Source: Galerina marginata (taxonomy: Eukaryota; Basidiomycota; Agaricomycetes; Agaricales; Galerinaceae). Taken from it: DNA of 64,000 nucleotides. Location of the stretch: assembly GCA_023014335.1 (NCBI GenBank), contig JAECYW010000031.1, positions 310,001 to 374,000 of the forward strand, read 5' to 3'. This document shows, piece by piece, positions 1 to 12,860 of the stretch; the stretch's first letter is position 1, and each line of letters begins with the position of its first letter. The translations under genes were made by a program, and so were the position numbers. The notes beneath the pieces were generated by a model, which worked only from the letters and a program-made list of their open reading frames with translations, was not told where the DNA came from and did not search any database.

Positions 1-1332
1 TTGACGCTGGTGGCAGGTTGGGTGCTGGAGAATCAAGTGAAGTCGTCAGTTCGATGATTTAGAGGAAAACGACGAAGAAAAAAGGATGGCAAAATAGAGT
101 CGTAGCTAAAAAAGGACAGGAAGAAAATATGAACAAGACATACGTTTACAAACCAATGTCGACCTTCCCCTCAAGTGCTCATCTTTGTCCCTATCGAGCA
201 TCGGTATCTTCTTATCTTCAGCACCACCATAGCCGTGCTTTCCCCCCTTCTTCTCGTATTCGTATTCAATATTCAGATGAGAACGTAAGTGTAGGCGAGC
301 CGTAAACAGAATGGGGCTGAGATCGACTAATATATGCGCGTGAACGGAGACAAAATCGGACTGCGCGTCGACGAACAGTCATCCGATCTTTCGGGGAAAG
401 GTTTGGGTGCGAGTTGGACCAAAATGGGCGAGGACTAGAGTAAGAATAAAGTTGTTATGTACTGAAGGACAGAGAGCAAAAAACTCACGGAGATATCGCA
501 GGTGTTTTCACCGGCAGGAGTGCAAGCAGACGATGCATCGCATCCCCGTCGTCCACTCCGATTCAAGAGGTGAGTGTGCAGCCTGAAACGTCAGGGACAT
601 CGCGGACGGCACGTTCTCCTCGCCAGCAGCGCCAGGCACATAACACAGGTCACAGCACTGCATTAGGCCACATTGCGCCTCTTACAAACTATCCATCGCT
701 CCTCGGCCAGCAGCGCATCCGAAGCAGGACTTCAAAGTCGTTCGTCCAACGAGATGGCCGTATAGTTTCGACTGGCCCAGGTGGGTGTATGCGTTAAGCG
801 GAGCCGAAGACGGGTAATTATTGAGGTAAAGGGCGTGATGAGGCCCGAAGGCAGGGTAGTGTGTAGACCGGAGACTGGGTTATGGGTGTAGAAGGAGAAC
901 AGCGGGTTCTGTGTGCTCTGCGGCGCAGGGCTTCAAGCTTCAAGTTCGACGTGCTCATCGTCGTGGGCGCAGCGTGGAGGACAACACAGACGCCATGCCA
1001 GAGACCGTCGTCGAGCGTGATGACAGAGAGCACAGGTGCGCGTCGGAGTCGGGCGAGTCAGACAAGTGTCTTGACGTGAATGACTAGAAGAGGCAGAGGG
1101 CTGCGCTCAGTCGATAGATGGTTATTCTGGTATATCCCGGTTTGTCGTTGCCATCGAGCACAGTGAGCTAGCTAGACGTCGGGCCTTCCATTCCAAACAC
1201 CGCCAAATGAGCGGCACGTGTAATCAATATTATCTTTGCCCGATAACAAGCATGACTCCCAACATCGACGCCGGTTGGCATTTAGAATAACATCTCAGAC
1301 TGTTGAATTCATCACTCTTCCCTCTAGTACTG
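1..1332. other. no gene recognised
   Basis: Both strands carry only short open frames (60-75 codons) with no family resemblance. The minus strand around 500-560 has a small cysteine-containing frame that ends at a GTGAGT-like donor, so the edge of a multi-exon gene cannot be excluded. I could not extend it. Confidence 0.4.
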
Positions 1333-3679
1333 TTAAGTTACAATGAAACTTTCGGCATTACGATCTCCTATCGTCCACAAACCCGTTGTCAATCCATGTC
1401 CTTGAAGTAGTTCCACCCGACCTTCCAATATTCCTGTTCTCTTGATACGAAAAGAAATAGGCAACCGAAAAAACATTGGTCTAGGCATTATATCCATTCC
1501 TTCACCCCTTGGACATAGTACAGTGGTGGGACAATCCACGTCGTATATGACATTTTCTCCACACCAAAGGACGCCATCCGTCAACAAGCGACGGATGATG
1601 AACTCGTATCCTCCAAGGCTAATCCTGGCTGGTGGCGTCTGTGCAAGGGTATGGCCTTCCCCTATCTTGGTGACACCGTTTTCCATAGTAGAGGCCAAAA
1701 TGGTTTGGGCCAACGATGAATACCCTTTTCCGACGAGCTCGTGAATCGCGTACCACAAGATTTCGGTGTTCTTATACAAATCATCGGGATTTGACACGCT
1801 GGAGATGAGAGACGAGTACTTGCTTCGAACGTTGGGAAGATGAATTGGAGTGTCGATTTCCAAGAGCCAGCCTTGGATGAGGAGGCCGGAGTTCTCTATT
1901 TGGCAGTCAATACGGTGGTAATGATTAACGCTTTCGAAGTGGACTAGAGTCGAGAGGCAGATGGAGGCCGGTGGCAACCAGGAGAAAGCCTTCTCTGTAG
2001 TCGTAGTAGTGTCTTCCTCAAGGGCATGGGAGTAACCAACAAGGAACGAAATATCGCCATTGAACAACGCCAATGCAAAGGCACACGTACTAAGGCTGTA
2101 GATATCAGAATCGAGTTTCTCCGTATCGATTCTAAAACGATAATCGCAAAGATTTGCGAGTATCGCAAGCCTATCAGGCACTCGGGAGTTTTCGCGTTTG
2201 CTGAGCACCTTGAAAGCCTGCAGGCCATTGCAAACAAACCGGTATTCTGGATTTCTTTCAAGTTCTTCCCCACTATCCGGATCCACATAAATGAGGCTGG
2301 TTAGCCGCTCGACAGCGATCTCCGCTCGGGCTGTCAAAGCGAGCGGAAAGTGTTGCGTCGTACACGCGCTCATCCACCCCAGCACTGCCAATAGGTTATG
2401 CAGGGAGACGATTAACTCGCCGGGTATAAGTCCAAAGTGCATTTCTTCTTTATCAAGTGCGGGGTCGCACCGAATCATGAGGTCCATCGCTTCTCCTCCC
2501 GCGACGACCTCCTGCAGCACCCACGCACGAGTCAACCAACGGTCCTGAGCTAGCAGCTCGAGTACCTCGACTGCCGACTCGTACTGCTCCGGTGTGAATT
2601 CTTTACCTTCCACGAGCTGAAGAAAGGCATTTAGATGAGCCTGCGTCTTTATCTCCGCCTCCAACAAGCCTACGGGATGCGAGGCACGCTGAAAGACCAG
2701 ATCCATAGATTGAATACCAGCTTCCTTGTCGCTCCGGTTACTTTGCTCGATACACTCTTGGTCGATCCAGATGAGATCGATTCCCTCGTGAATGGCGTAT
2801 TTGATCGCCCGGTCCAACACTATGCGTGGTGCGCGGCTTCGACGATACCCCGAAGCGGCGCGAATGATATGCGGTTGGTCTGAAGTAAGCTGGGGTGTCT
2901 TCGTTCCAAATATGCAAAATAGTAGTAGAGATCGCAAGTATAAAATTGAGCTGAGCAGCCTAAGTAACCGGTCGAGCAGTAGTGGCCAGAATCCGGTAGG
3001 CGGAAGAGGCCAACAGTACGACACTGCAACGTAGTGAATGCAATCGGGGATGTCGCCTCGTTCAGTGACTGTGAGATACCCGGACCTTCCTGGTCGCAGT
3101 TCGTTGAAGCTTGGACGATCAGAGCAACGGCATGTGTCGGTCGTCGAGCCATCGGCTTGTAATGCCACGTCGTCGCTTCGTGGACCTTCCTCGTCTTCTG
3201 AGGACTCGGAGGAGGAGGGGGTAGAGGCGTCGTCTAGAATAGCGAGAAAGCGCAGGCTGTGGGCCCATTTCTGCACTTCATCTCGTAGGAGTATATGCTG
3301 CTTCAGCGAGAGGAAAGTCTGTTGAAAGCTAGGCACTGGTGCGGCGAATATCTCGCCAATGGTTTTGTTCATGTCTTGTTGCATTTTGTCGGCATATATA
3401 CTAATAGCGCGGAGAAGGGCTTTGGCACGGGTACTATTTAGTAATGAAGTAGGGAAAGATGGTGAAGCATACATGCCTTACGATTCTGCGTGCAACTTGC
3501 AGCAATAAAGGAGACCGGGGAGAAAGGTACTGGGGAATATGACTGTTAATGACAAGCATGAACTCTGCGTAGTCGGGCAATTCGGCCGAGTCTAAAATTA
3601 AAAGCGCCAAATGTTCGGACGCTGATCGATGATCGCGTACGCTAAGATAACAAAAGCACAACGACAATTCCCTCCACAT
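1333..3679 (-). CDS. HET-domain (heterokaryon incompatibility-like) protein
   Basis: Proteins with a HET domain (PF06985) are linked to non-self recognition and programmed cell death in filamentous fungi; what this one does is not known. The main open frame runs from 3474 to 1333 (713 codons). It shows the three hallmark blocks in order: YVAVSYCW (residues 148-155), LIWIDQECIEQ (234-244) and RAWVLQE (316-322). After these comes a long C-terminal region of the kind seen in agaricomycete HET proteins. A further frame at 3482-3679 (LPDYAEFM, then IPQYLSPRSPLLLQVARRI) looks like the true N-terminal exon. However, the obvious intron (donor G3481, acceptor ending 3434) joins the two out of phase; a GC donor at 3476-3475 would restore the frame but leaves a 43-nt intron. 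Between YCW and the next conserved block is an odd hydrophobic stretch (about residues 156-203) that could be an unspliced in-frame intron. Domain call firm; exon model uncertain. Confidence 0.75.
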
Positions 3680-5473
3680 ATTAATTCCCTCGCAATGTTA
3701 CTTAGGCTTTCTTTATCAAGCGGAACACATAACTTTCTCAGAATACCTGAGCTACTTAAGCCAATGCCCAGTTTACATGGCTCACGGCTCACGGCTGCCC
3801 AAGTTCGACTCCAACTCGATCCCATCCCTGAGCCTTTCAACTTTGCTCATCGCGCCTGGGAGTGAGTTAATTAGTTACCTGTTGAGTTATCGGCAAGATC
3901 CTGTCCTGTGTCATACATCCATTCGATAGCATCCACTTGTTGTCATATGTAGCTAGCACTTGCAAGAGTTGATGGTGTTCACTCCTCTGGGGAGAGCGCC
4001 AAAAGTAGGACCATGGCTGATACGGTGTATCTTCAGCGCAATCTGTCGTACCTGGTTGAATTCCGAGTTCAACACGTCGGCTTTCGAAGCAGACACGTAC
4101 AAACTGGTTGAATTTTATAGCGGAAACATCGCGCAGAATATACACACGTACGTCGTTGAGTTCGAGCTCGAGGTCATTAGCGGTACAGCACTTATGGTGG
4201 GGTTAATACCAGTTTAATGTTACGCAGACGAGGAAAGGAGGCTTTGAGGAGGCTAAAGTTTAAATCCAATGGCGTGCCGCCACCGCGCGCGTCGGATCCA
4301 CGAGCAAAAATGCTCGGCGGTCTCCATTCCAAATCGGATGGTATAAGGAACTCGAGAAGAGGTACGGACACTGGGGGGAATTCCTCAGGTGGGCTTTTGA
4401 GAAGCTCAGCCAATGTCACTGATCGAGGTGAGGGTATTTTAGCCGTCCATTCTTCAAACTCTTTCTGTCATGTCGGCGTCGGAGGCGCTGAGGACAGGGT
4501 AAAAAACCCACTGTCGATCAATTTATTGCAGAAAAAACAGCGGAGCTGCTGGGTGTTTCGTATATTTGGATCTTGGCCAAGCACAGGACCGTCCCAAATA
4601 CTATACCTGACAATAGCAGTCATGAGAAAGGTCTCTTTTAAAATAGCACTAACTCATTCAAAAGCCTAAGGTTGCAGATTCAGGTGACGGGAACTTGGGC
4701 CACTTAGACTGATTGAATCTCACACTGATAATGATGTCGAAATACATACTCTACATCCTTGATCGCCCAGGTAAGTTAACTCTGCAGACCGATGATCAAG
4801 CTCGGGCATTGGGCACAGATGCGGGCACAACTTCGGATCACCCCCTTCCAATCCAACCAAAAACTTTTTTGCTCGAATCGAAAGTTGGTTGTCATCCATG
4901 GTGACGTGTTGTTGATTGAACTCCTGTCCCAATCCTGTCCTTGTCAAACCCTTCTGCAACTTTCCTTGCGATGGTTTATCATATCAGAACGGCCAACGGT
5001 ATCAGCGTCTCCCATAAAGGCTTTCTTCCCGGCTGACGTGTTTAATCGACCCCTCAAAGCCACAACTGGGCTCATTAAAAGCCCCGCGATTACTGGTCCA
5101 GTCAATGTTTGACGTTTGGGATAAGTAGTCCGGTGTAGGATGGCACTGACTTTGTTGAAAGTTGTGTCTGACGTTGAGCGCTGATCCGATCAGTCAGTCC
5201 AGTGCTACAAGCGTAGAGTTATAGAAATTTCCGGTAGAGCACTCATGCTTCTTATTCCGCGATATTAGAGCCTGTGGAACGCTGTCTACTGTCATCATTG
5301 AAATTGAATGATGGGCAAAGTAACAATAGTAATTGACTGGTAATGTCCAACAGCGAGCGTCAACGCAAGATCAATGTCATTTTTTAATCAACCGCAATGC
5401 CTCCGCTTCATGGGATATAATGAATCGATTGACTTAAGCCCAAGTCGCGTCGACCTCACTTGCTCCTGTTATC
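3680..5473. other. mostly unassigned; one possible gene fragment
   Basis: Apart from the minus-strand fragment listed at 4192-4470, I see only short frames. A second minus frame at 3867-4145 (starting MYILRDVSAIKFNQF) lies just downstream of that fragment and could belong to the same decayed or multi-exon gene, but I could not find a splice that joins them. Confidence 0.35.
4192..4470 (-). pseudogene. possible fragment of an LRR/F-box-like protein
   Basis: A minus-strand frame reads EFEEWTAKIPSPRSVTLAEL at its start and FPRLRNIKLVLTPP at its end. That style resembles the leucine-rich parts of agaricomycete F-box-type proteins. No F-box, start or full exon chain is visible around it. This is a weak call from composition and cadence only; it may be a relic or a chance frame. 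Confidence 0.22.
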
Positions 5474-6785
5474 ATGGCAGCACCCGCGCCCATACTTCCA
5501 GACATTTCGATCCAAATGTCGATGATCAATACGCGTCTCAATAGTATGATGTTGGAGACATTCTTAATGGGTGCGGAAACTACTCGAATACTATTCTTTC
5601 CCGCTAAAGTATTCCCAACTGTCGTCAGGAATGTATTCTATTGTATACTTCGGGACTCTATACCTTTACTGTCCGTCCCGTTTAAAATTGTAATCAATAT
5701 TTTATTCGATTAACCCTCTACGCTTCCAGTAACCAAGCCGGTAGCGCAACGCCGGACTGTCGTAATCGCAATAACCCTACTCTACGTTTTCGGATTATGT
5801 GCATTTGCCTCTGAGTGGTATTTCCTTCAGTGGTTCTTTCTTAAAAATGGAGAAACACGAGGAACCGTCTTCTTGTCGTTGTTCATGCTTCCGCCATGGG
5901 TACACCTAGCGGACAATATATTTGTGTTTCTTATGCTCGTACTGGCGGATGGCTTGCAGGTGAGTTGTACCGTTACGCTGCTAACTCGTCCGTGTTTATT
6001 CATTCATAAAAGGTTTGGCGGTGTTTCTACGTCTGGGGTCGCTCTTTCCGAGTGATTGCAGTTCCAACTCTTCTGTGCGCCGCTGAAGTTGGTAAGTAAC
6101 ATCCCTTATAATTTCGGTCAACACTTTGACCAATGAACCGGGAACCTTCAGCCCTCTTCTTGACCTCCGTGATTTCTATTTCGGTAACAAAAGCTCAACC
6201 CACCGAGAGCCAGGGAACGAGAATCGACAACATCGAGTCAGCTGGATACCTCATATCAGCGGTGACGAGCCTTACAACGACATTCTTAATTGCACACCGA
6301 ATTAACAAGATGCTACAACACGACAACTATTCAATGAGAAGGTTCACGCATATCGTCGAAATTTTGGTCCAATCCGTCGCAGTATACTCTGTCATGCTAC
6401 TAATAGAAGCCATTTCTGGGCTCATTCCTGTCCTTAATCAAAATGAAACGAAAGTATATGCGTATCAGGTCTATTCTGCCGTTCTCGTCGTTCCCATCAC
6501 GGTACGCATAGATCCCTCAGCTTCTTACAAATATGTAATTCGTCGGAATAGGGAATCGCGCCGACCATCATGGTAGCTCGAATTTGTCTCGCATCCAGCT
6601 CAGAGTCGACTGCTATATCGACACCAGGCCAATTATCAAGTCTTCAATTCCAGTTCCGAAGATCCACAAGACATACGGAGGGAAACAATACACAGGTTTA
6701 CCCAGACAGGATTATGTCGATAGGCCATAGTGATCAGACCTTGCCTCAAGAGGACGAAGAAAAACATAAGACGGAAACTTCATAG
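5474..6785 (+). CDS. multi-pass membrane protein, uncharacterised agaricomycete family
   Basis: Five exons are visible: 5474 to about 5642, 5730-5959, 6013-6091, 6152-6501 and 6552-6785. The last four join in phase with canonical GT-AG introns of 50-60 nt. With the tentative first exon the protein is 353 residues. It has several hydrophobic spans and the blocks ADGLQVWRCFYVWGRSFRVIA and GIAPTIMVARICLAS that recur in a large family of agaricomycete membrane proteins of unknown function. The C-terminal ~65 residues are hydrophilic and probably cytosolic. The exon 1 to exon 2 junction is the weak point: the only donor in the right phase (GTATAC at 5643) is poor. No function can be assigned beyond plasma or endomembrane protein. 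Confidence 0.65.
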
Positions 6786-7026
6786 CATATTCCTTGCGTC
6801 GGACATAATGATATGTTTTCTTGTTTGTTTTCTAGATGTATTCCGCCCACTAGAGTCCCCCATAGTAATATTACATGTATTTGAATAGTCCCCGGGTTTT
6901 ACTGAGACAGAGGCAACTTTCTCAGCTGAGAAAATAACCCAGAAAAAATACGATAGCCACAGGCGAGGTAGTCTCTCCTAGCCAGACTGCGATATATGTG
7001 ATGTGCCCTTCGGATCACGATATATG

Positions 7027-7480
7027 AAGTCTGTTTTTTACCGCGCCCCCAAAACCGTGTCAGAAAGTTGTTATGTAATCTTCGGACTTTAAAAATACAG
7101 CCGCGCGCGTTTTTCTTGACAATGAGGGCGTTTTCGAACAAAACTCTGAGATAAAATCAATTTAATAACTTCTATGGAGCTTGCTGCAAATTTTTAAGGG
7201 CCAGGGAGGCGATGTGGATGAGCTAGGTAAAGGAGGCAGCAAAATGGACGATTATGTAATCAACTTGCACGGTCTGCCGGGCAGAATGAAGGCAACCACA
7301 ACGACTGCTCTCCGCAGCACAAAAATTTTACAGAAGGTTCTTTGAGCCAACTGTATACACTTTACCTCTAAGCAATAGCCAAATATTTGCATTGTCGCGT
7401 CCACTCGACGCGACGATAATTGAAGCTCCGAAGATTACATAACAATTTTCTGACACGGTTTTAGGGGCGCGGTAAAAACA
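7027..7480. mobile_element. MITE-like element with ~55-bp terminal inverted repeats
   Basis: The left arm, 7027-7085, starts gtctgttttttaccgcgccc and runs to atgtaatcttcgga. It is matched in reverse complement by 7424-7480, ending ggggcgcggtaaaaacagga. The arms differ at only a few positions over about 55 bp and enclose about 340 bp without coding potential. This is the form of a non-autonomous inverted-repeat element. I could not identify a convincing target-site duplication, so the outer limits are approximate. Confidence 0.55.
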
Positions 7481-7530
7481 GGACTACAGGCGAGGGATGT
7501 GGGATCGCTAAGAAAGACGACGTTGGGATA

Positions 7531-7603
7531 GGCCTATCAGACCTACCCTGGCAGCTCGGGTCTGGCAAGGCTCGGATAGCTCGTCGAGCAGCCGCGCAGT
7601 ATA
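7531..7603. repeat. dispersed repeat, copy 1 (see 46231-46302)
   Basis: A stretch of about 73 bp is shared, in the same orientation, with 46231-46302. The best-conserved core is about 47 bp (43 matches by eye) and includes the identical run gcagctcgggtctggcaagg. Both copies lie in gene-poor DNA. Family unknown; probably a fragment of a repeated element. Confidence 0.6.
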
Positions 7604-9030
7604 GCGTTGCGGGCAAGGTGCGAATGGATTCCTCAACCAGGAAACGCGCTGGCACACAACCGTGCACAGCTTAGGGGCGGACCGCATTTCCCGCCGGAGA
7701 GTGATCGCCGGAGTCCACGCCGGAGTTTCCAATTCACAAATGCACTCCGCTCCTGTGCTTCTGACAAACTTGCCGCCATCTTCAGACTCAGGCTGCCAGT
7801 TGCTCTGCTCTAACGCCGAAGGGCAGGCCATGATTCGACTTTTGGGATAACCTCGCGTCAGCTCGGAGTCGTGGAAAGGCACTTCACTACCTTCTCCGGC
7901 AGTGGCAGCTGGAGGCTCTGATATTTTCTGATAGGCATGATCTACGAATCTGATCCTCTTATAGCTATAACCTGCTACAGCTTATCACAGCCATCCAGAG
8001 CGACTTTCAGTATACCTATGATCTCCAATCACGATATGCTATCCTAAAACTCCAAGCCCTCCGGACCACGCCTGATCTACTTGAGGCTCAATAATGTCTG
8101 CTTACTTCCAATTCCTCACCTCGACGCCCCCTGTCAGTAACAAGAGCGTACTTTCTGAGACCTGATTTGATATGCTGGAGAGCCAGAAGGTTGTGTGCGC
8201 CTGGAATTCTCTATTTACTTCTTCTACCTTGCTTCTTAGACTGGTTAGTGCGTAAGGACTGCTCTTCTGGGCGTTCAAATCTTGGCGTCACTGTACTTAC
8301 TTGCCGTGGCGGTACCACCTGACTAGGCCTGACTTAGTAGTACTTATTGGTCTGCAACCCGGATTGGTCACTTCACATGCTAAACTGTTATGTTTTTTTA
8401 TTTCGCAAGGCGACTGGCCTGTAAATAAACGGTCAAAGTGGCAATGTCACTCTCAACCCAAAAGAGAATCCGACTAAGTCTGCAGAGGCACTGAAATCTG
8501 TCAACCAATAGGTCTAACAAGCTTAAGGTACACGACTCTTTGACTAGTGTACAGTTAATTTGCGACTAACTTACGATTACGCAAAGGTCGACGTTTCGAT
8601 GCCAAGCCGTGGCATTTCAAAACTTATGGTTAACCAGGAGATGAGTTCCTGACAAGGTCTACCTAACAATAAAACAGATGAAGAAGGCGGTGGATGGAAA
8701 GAGAGGGCTGGGCTGAAAGGTACACGAAGGTCGTGGGAGCATGAGGCGGTGAAACGAGGAGAATAGGTTAGGAGGAAAGAGGACTAGTATAAACAGGGAA
8801 GGGAAGTAGTAAGAGTTCCCCAGTGCAATACTGATTTTTAGCTCATTTAAAACGTTCTAGAATCAATAACTTATTGATTTCTATCTACTCCTAGCCTTCG
8901 GTTCAACGAGCTCCTCAAAGCATCAGTTGACCTCACACGCTCTGAGCGCGTTTTTATCGTTGTTAAAGGCTGATGCGGTAAACTTGAAACTATGTACTTG
9001 GTATCATTATCCATATTGACCAACAAAGAA

Positions 9031-10354
9031 TCAAAATCCTGTGATATACGACGGAGGAGCCTCTACTTCAGCGGTCTCCTCGACGGGGTGCTCCTGTACT
9101 TCGGAGTGATTTTGACCTTTTTGATATGTCCCAGAATTTGGGGCTGATGCGGAATCGTGATTGAACGGCTCGACCAGGCTGGATGTGCCACTTTCTGTAG
9201 AAACACCGTTCCGCTTCTTCAATCTGCGACGCACGCACAAGATAACTAGAATAAAGAACACTAGGACTGCCACGCCGCTACATCCAAGTATGATTGCTAG
9301 ATGTGCTCTCCGATTTCCTTTGATCACATTTGATGTTGCGGACGGTGATGGTGTCATAAGCGTTGTTGGCGATGCCAAAGACGTATCGGGGTTTGTCGTG
9401 CCGTTCTGGACCACCAGGTGGGTGAGGGTAAGAGGTACAGCTTTACCTGTAGTGCTGCCGCCCAAATAAATAACTTCCAGCCTATGCTGACCAGGAAGCA
9501 AGGCAAACGTTCGGAAGAGGAGAGATTGTTCTGTTACCTCCGACCCATTCAGACTCTGAGCCCCCGTTGGGTCGAGGTATGTAGGCGTCCTTTCGCCATT
9601 ATCCACGGTAAATTGAAACATCCCTGTATCATACCCTGCGAAGGTCTTGTTGTAGAAACCAAACCAAAGTACTGAACTCCCTGAAGAAACGAAATTAATA
9701 GTAGTCGCACGATTTGAAAACAACCCACCGTAAAAATCAAAAGTAAAATTTGCAAACATTTTGGTTGCAATGAATGCTTTCCTGGCATCCAAAGACAAGG
9801 AAACTGGAATGGTAAACTCCTCCCAGTCGTCGGTGTAACGAAATGCTGAATTGTCAGGATATAATAAGAGATCGGCAGCAGACACGGTCAAGGTTGTTCC
9901 GTAAGTTAGATAGTCGAATGATACCGGGTGATTTTGAGAGCCGGTGGCCGAAATGAGGATCTTGTGCTGAGCTCGATCGTCCAATCCATCAGCTGTGCAA
10001 CAAAAATAGTTGCCAGTGTCGGTGAAATCGAAGGCGGCTTCGACACCATCGACGGAGCAAGCCCACGAAGAGAGGGAAACGGTCTGTGCGATGCCTGCAA
10101 CGTAAGGGCAAGCTGTAATGAAAGAACCTGGAGAGAATACGCTTTACTATTCTGTAGCACCGCGTACATAAAAATTGGAATGTACCGAAAAAAGAGTATG
10201 TTAATATACTCTTTGTAGTCGTCACATGTAAAGTGCCATATATAGGGTCCCCGGGATCTGATTGCGCAAGTGAACTGATATTGCTAGTCCAACCGACGCC
10301 ATACTGAATGCTGGGGTCGTTGTCATCTACAAGAATCGTAGTTGGTGTGGCCAT
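9031..10354 (-). CDS. single-pass cell-surface protein with PPxY tail
   Basis: Two exons, 10186-10354 and 9031-10127, join in phase across a 58-nt intron and give 421 residues. The N-terminal part (ILVDDNDPSIQYGVGWTSN, then GIAQTVSLSSWACSVDGVE) is the repeated beta-rich ectodomain type common in agaricomycete surface proteins. A second copy-like segment follows, with several N-glycosylation sequons. A single hydrophobic span (LAIILGCSGVAVLVFFILV) is followed by an RRRLKKR stop-transfer. The cytosolic tail ends EAPPSYITGF, and PPSY fits the PPxY motif bound by WW-domain (Nedd4/Rsp5-type) ubiquitin ligases. No signal peptide precedes the ectodomain, as is usual in this family. Ligand and function unknown. 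Confidence 0.7.
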
Positions 10355-12860
10355 TGGTTTAGGTGTTTGAACAAAACAGTGTCAATTTAAGCTGGAGTGG
10401 GAGAGATTGGCAATGTACGTTGTAATTACTACTTGCTACCTTTTATACCTTTTAAAATCATCTGATCGAATAATCGATGGTCACAGTGTTCATCGCTGCT
10501 GCGCTGATGGTCTCAGTGTTTATTCCTGCTGGTTGCGGTTGAACTTTAGAACTCAGCAATAGATGCAAATGCTTTACTTACTATCCGCACTGACCAGACG
10601 AAAATGGTTCATTAATATTGTTCTCATCGGATAATAAGCGCAGATAATTCAACAATTTGAACTCCAGCTTCAGGTGCGACAACCCAACGCCAACCATACA
10701 ATGCTTTCAAACCCACCAAGTAGTGGAAGTCCAGGAACGGCCCAGTAAGCAAACCCGTACGAAGATCGAGCTGCAGCTACAGCGAGTTGGCTAATGTCTT
10801 GAGGCGATGTTGAGAGTGATGACTCGGACGTTGACCGACGTAGTGCGACAGGCCGTAGACCACAAGGACCCGACGCGCGGAAGTTGAGGGACGAGAAGGC
10901 GGGTAGGTTGACTTTGATGTCATAATCACCAAGACCGACGATAATGAAGAGGATCGTTCGAAAGAAAGGGCAGGAAATTAGTTTCTAAAACATGTAAAAC
11001 ACCAAATCTCGGCTCCATCACGGGTCGTCGGATCCGTTAAGCCTATTTCCAGGACCCGACTTTCCCTTCTCGCCCGTGCTTGTGAGCATACCTTCCAACC
11101 CACGATCCGGCAAATGGTGGGGGGGACTGGTCCTGGCAAGGCACTTTTCGTCTGGGCCACCTTGTCAACTTTTTACTCGAATTGGGCCTACTGGCTTATT
11201 TCTCAGTGGCAATTTTTTCCGAAGTACCCACCGAAAGTCAGTTTTTTGAAACGCCAAAATACAGCTCCACGCACTTTTGCAAGTTCGAATCCTCGCTTTT
11301 TTCTGAAATGAAAATCCAATGAAAACCATGCTGAGGTCGCCCGCCTTTCAAACCGTTACGCAAAACTGTAATTTATGTCTAGACCTGGACCCTGCTTTCT
11401 GCCCAGATAAAAAAATGTTTGGACTGGTGCTCTTGGTCTTATCCAAAATTTCGTCGATTTTGTTGTGATTTGTCTGGATTAAGTTTATTATTAATAGGGC
11501 TCGCCTGCCATTGCCCAGGGTCCTTGCGGTATTGGGGATTGGCCATGGTTGATTGGCTGAGCGTAATTCTACCGAATTTTGGATCCGTAGGTCGGGATCA
11601 ATATATGTACTCGGTTGAGGGGTCAATTTGATGGCCTTTTGCCGGCTCGAAGCCATTTTCCGCGCTTTGAAACCTTCAAGTTGGAGGTATGAATTGTCCA
11701 ATCACGTCCTTCGATGACAGCAGCAATAGTGGTACCTATACTTAGCCAATGCTTCCGTGATACATAATGTGGATGCTAACCGTAACAAAATGTATTATTG
11801 AACGAGCTTTCTTTAGCATTGACTAGTCGATAATAGTTTTCATACAGAAGATAACTAATTATGTCGATTGGTAACTACGGCAGCCTTGAAACGTTGGAGA
11901 GGTCAGACTAAGCCGTGCGTTTCTTCCAGTAACCCAAGGTTACCCCAGAATCCGTTTTATTCACATCGCATGATTCGCATCTAGCTTGTGTATGCTGAAT
12001 TTTCCACTTCACCTCCCACGTCCACGCGTCATGCCCCACCGGATATTATTAACGTCACCGCCGCCGCTGACGCTGCTAGTGGCCACGTGAAAAATAAGAC
12101 CGAAAGTCGTAATTTCACCAGTTCATGAAGGGCGAAGTGTAATGAGCAGGAGAAGGAGGTAGGAGGAGACACTTACGTAGCTCTCCTTGAGTCCTACTGA
12201 CACACTGGCATATATACTTAAGTGCATCTTACAATCGGACATTGGTAAGCAACGACGAACTAACACTTCCATCATGTTTGGAACCGTGGGCAGTGCCGTT
12301 GATATGGAGCCGCAACAGTCTTCTATTCTTCCCAGCATTCGAGACTTATGTTACGCTAGATGTCACTTCAAACGAAATTGCTACATTCCCAGCAGCGTAG
12401 TTCATGGAATCCGGAATGAAAGCGGTTAGGATGTGCAGCAGGAAGGCGAATACGGTCTAAAATCTCTTTCGGAGGTATGATAATAGGGCGGTGACTGGCA
12501 AGCCTGCCGCATTCAAGTTGGCCAACAAAATGCACTTTTCTCTCATGCCGCACGTTTGATCATGCCGCTTTCGTAGCCTACTTCTGTCAGGACCGCAGTC
12601 ACAAATTAATGCCTCGTAATCCGCGTGGGAGTATTTACGACCGAAAAGTGTGGTATGTCACCCCATTTGGGCGAGGTATTAATGTCAACTTTGCCTATTT
12701 TCACCGTCCTTCCAACGCGCCTTTCTCCTGAGGCATTTAAATAGCGATCAAAGTCCCACAACCTGAATTCCGTCAAATAGGAACTCTGGTTCGACTTCGA
12801 CTACCCATCCCTTTCACGCTTACCAGTATCTTCGCCTCCCACCCAAGAAATTTGACGAAA
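10355..12860. other. no gene recognised
   Basis: The longest frames are about 117 codons (minus, 11348-11701) and none resembles a known family. The 3' part is the presumed promoter of the cupredoxin gene. A tRNA B-box-like string near 11281 has no matching A box or cloverleaf. Confidence 0.4.

Larger units (their letters stand above)
6786..9030. other. gene-poor, repeat-containing interval
   Basis: It holds an inverted-repeat element (7027-7480) and one copy of a dispersed repeat (7531-7603), both listed separately. The rest has no frame with recognisable content on either strand. Confidence 0.5.

Noticed and set aside
9161..9675. Two plus-strand frames of 102 and 85 codons
   Set aside because: Antisense to the well-supported single-pass membrane protein gene.
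11270..11300. tRNA B-box-like string gttcgaatcc
   Set aside because: No A box or cloverleaf can be drawn around it.
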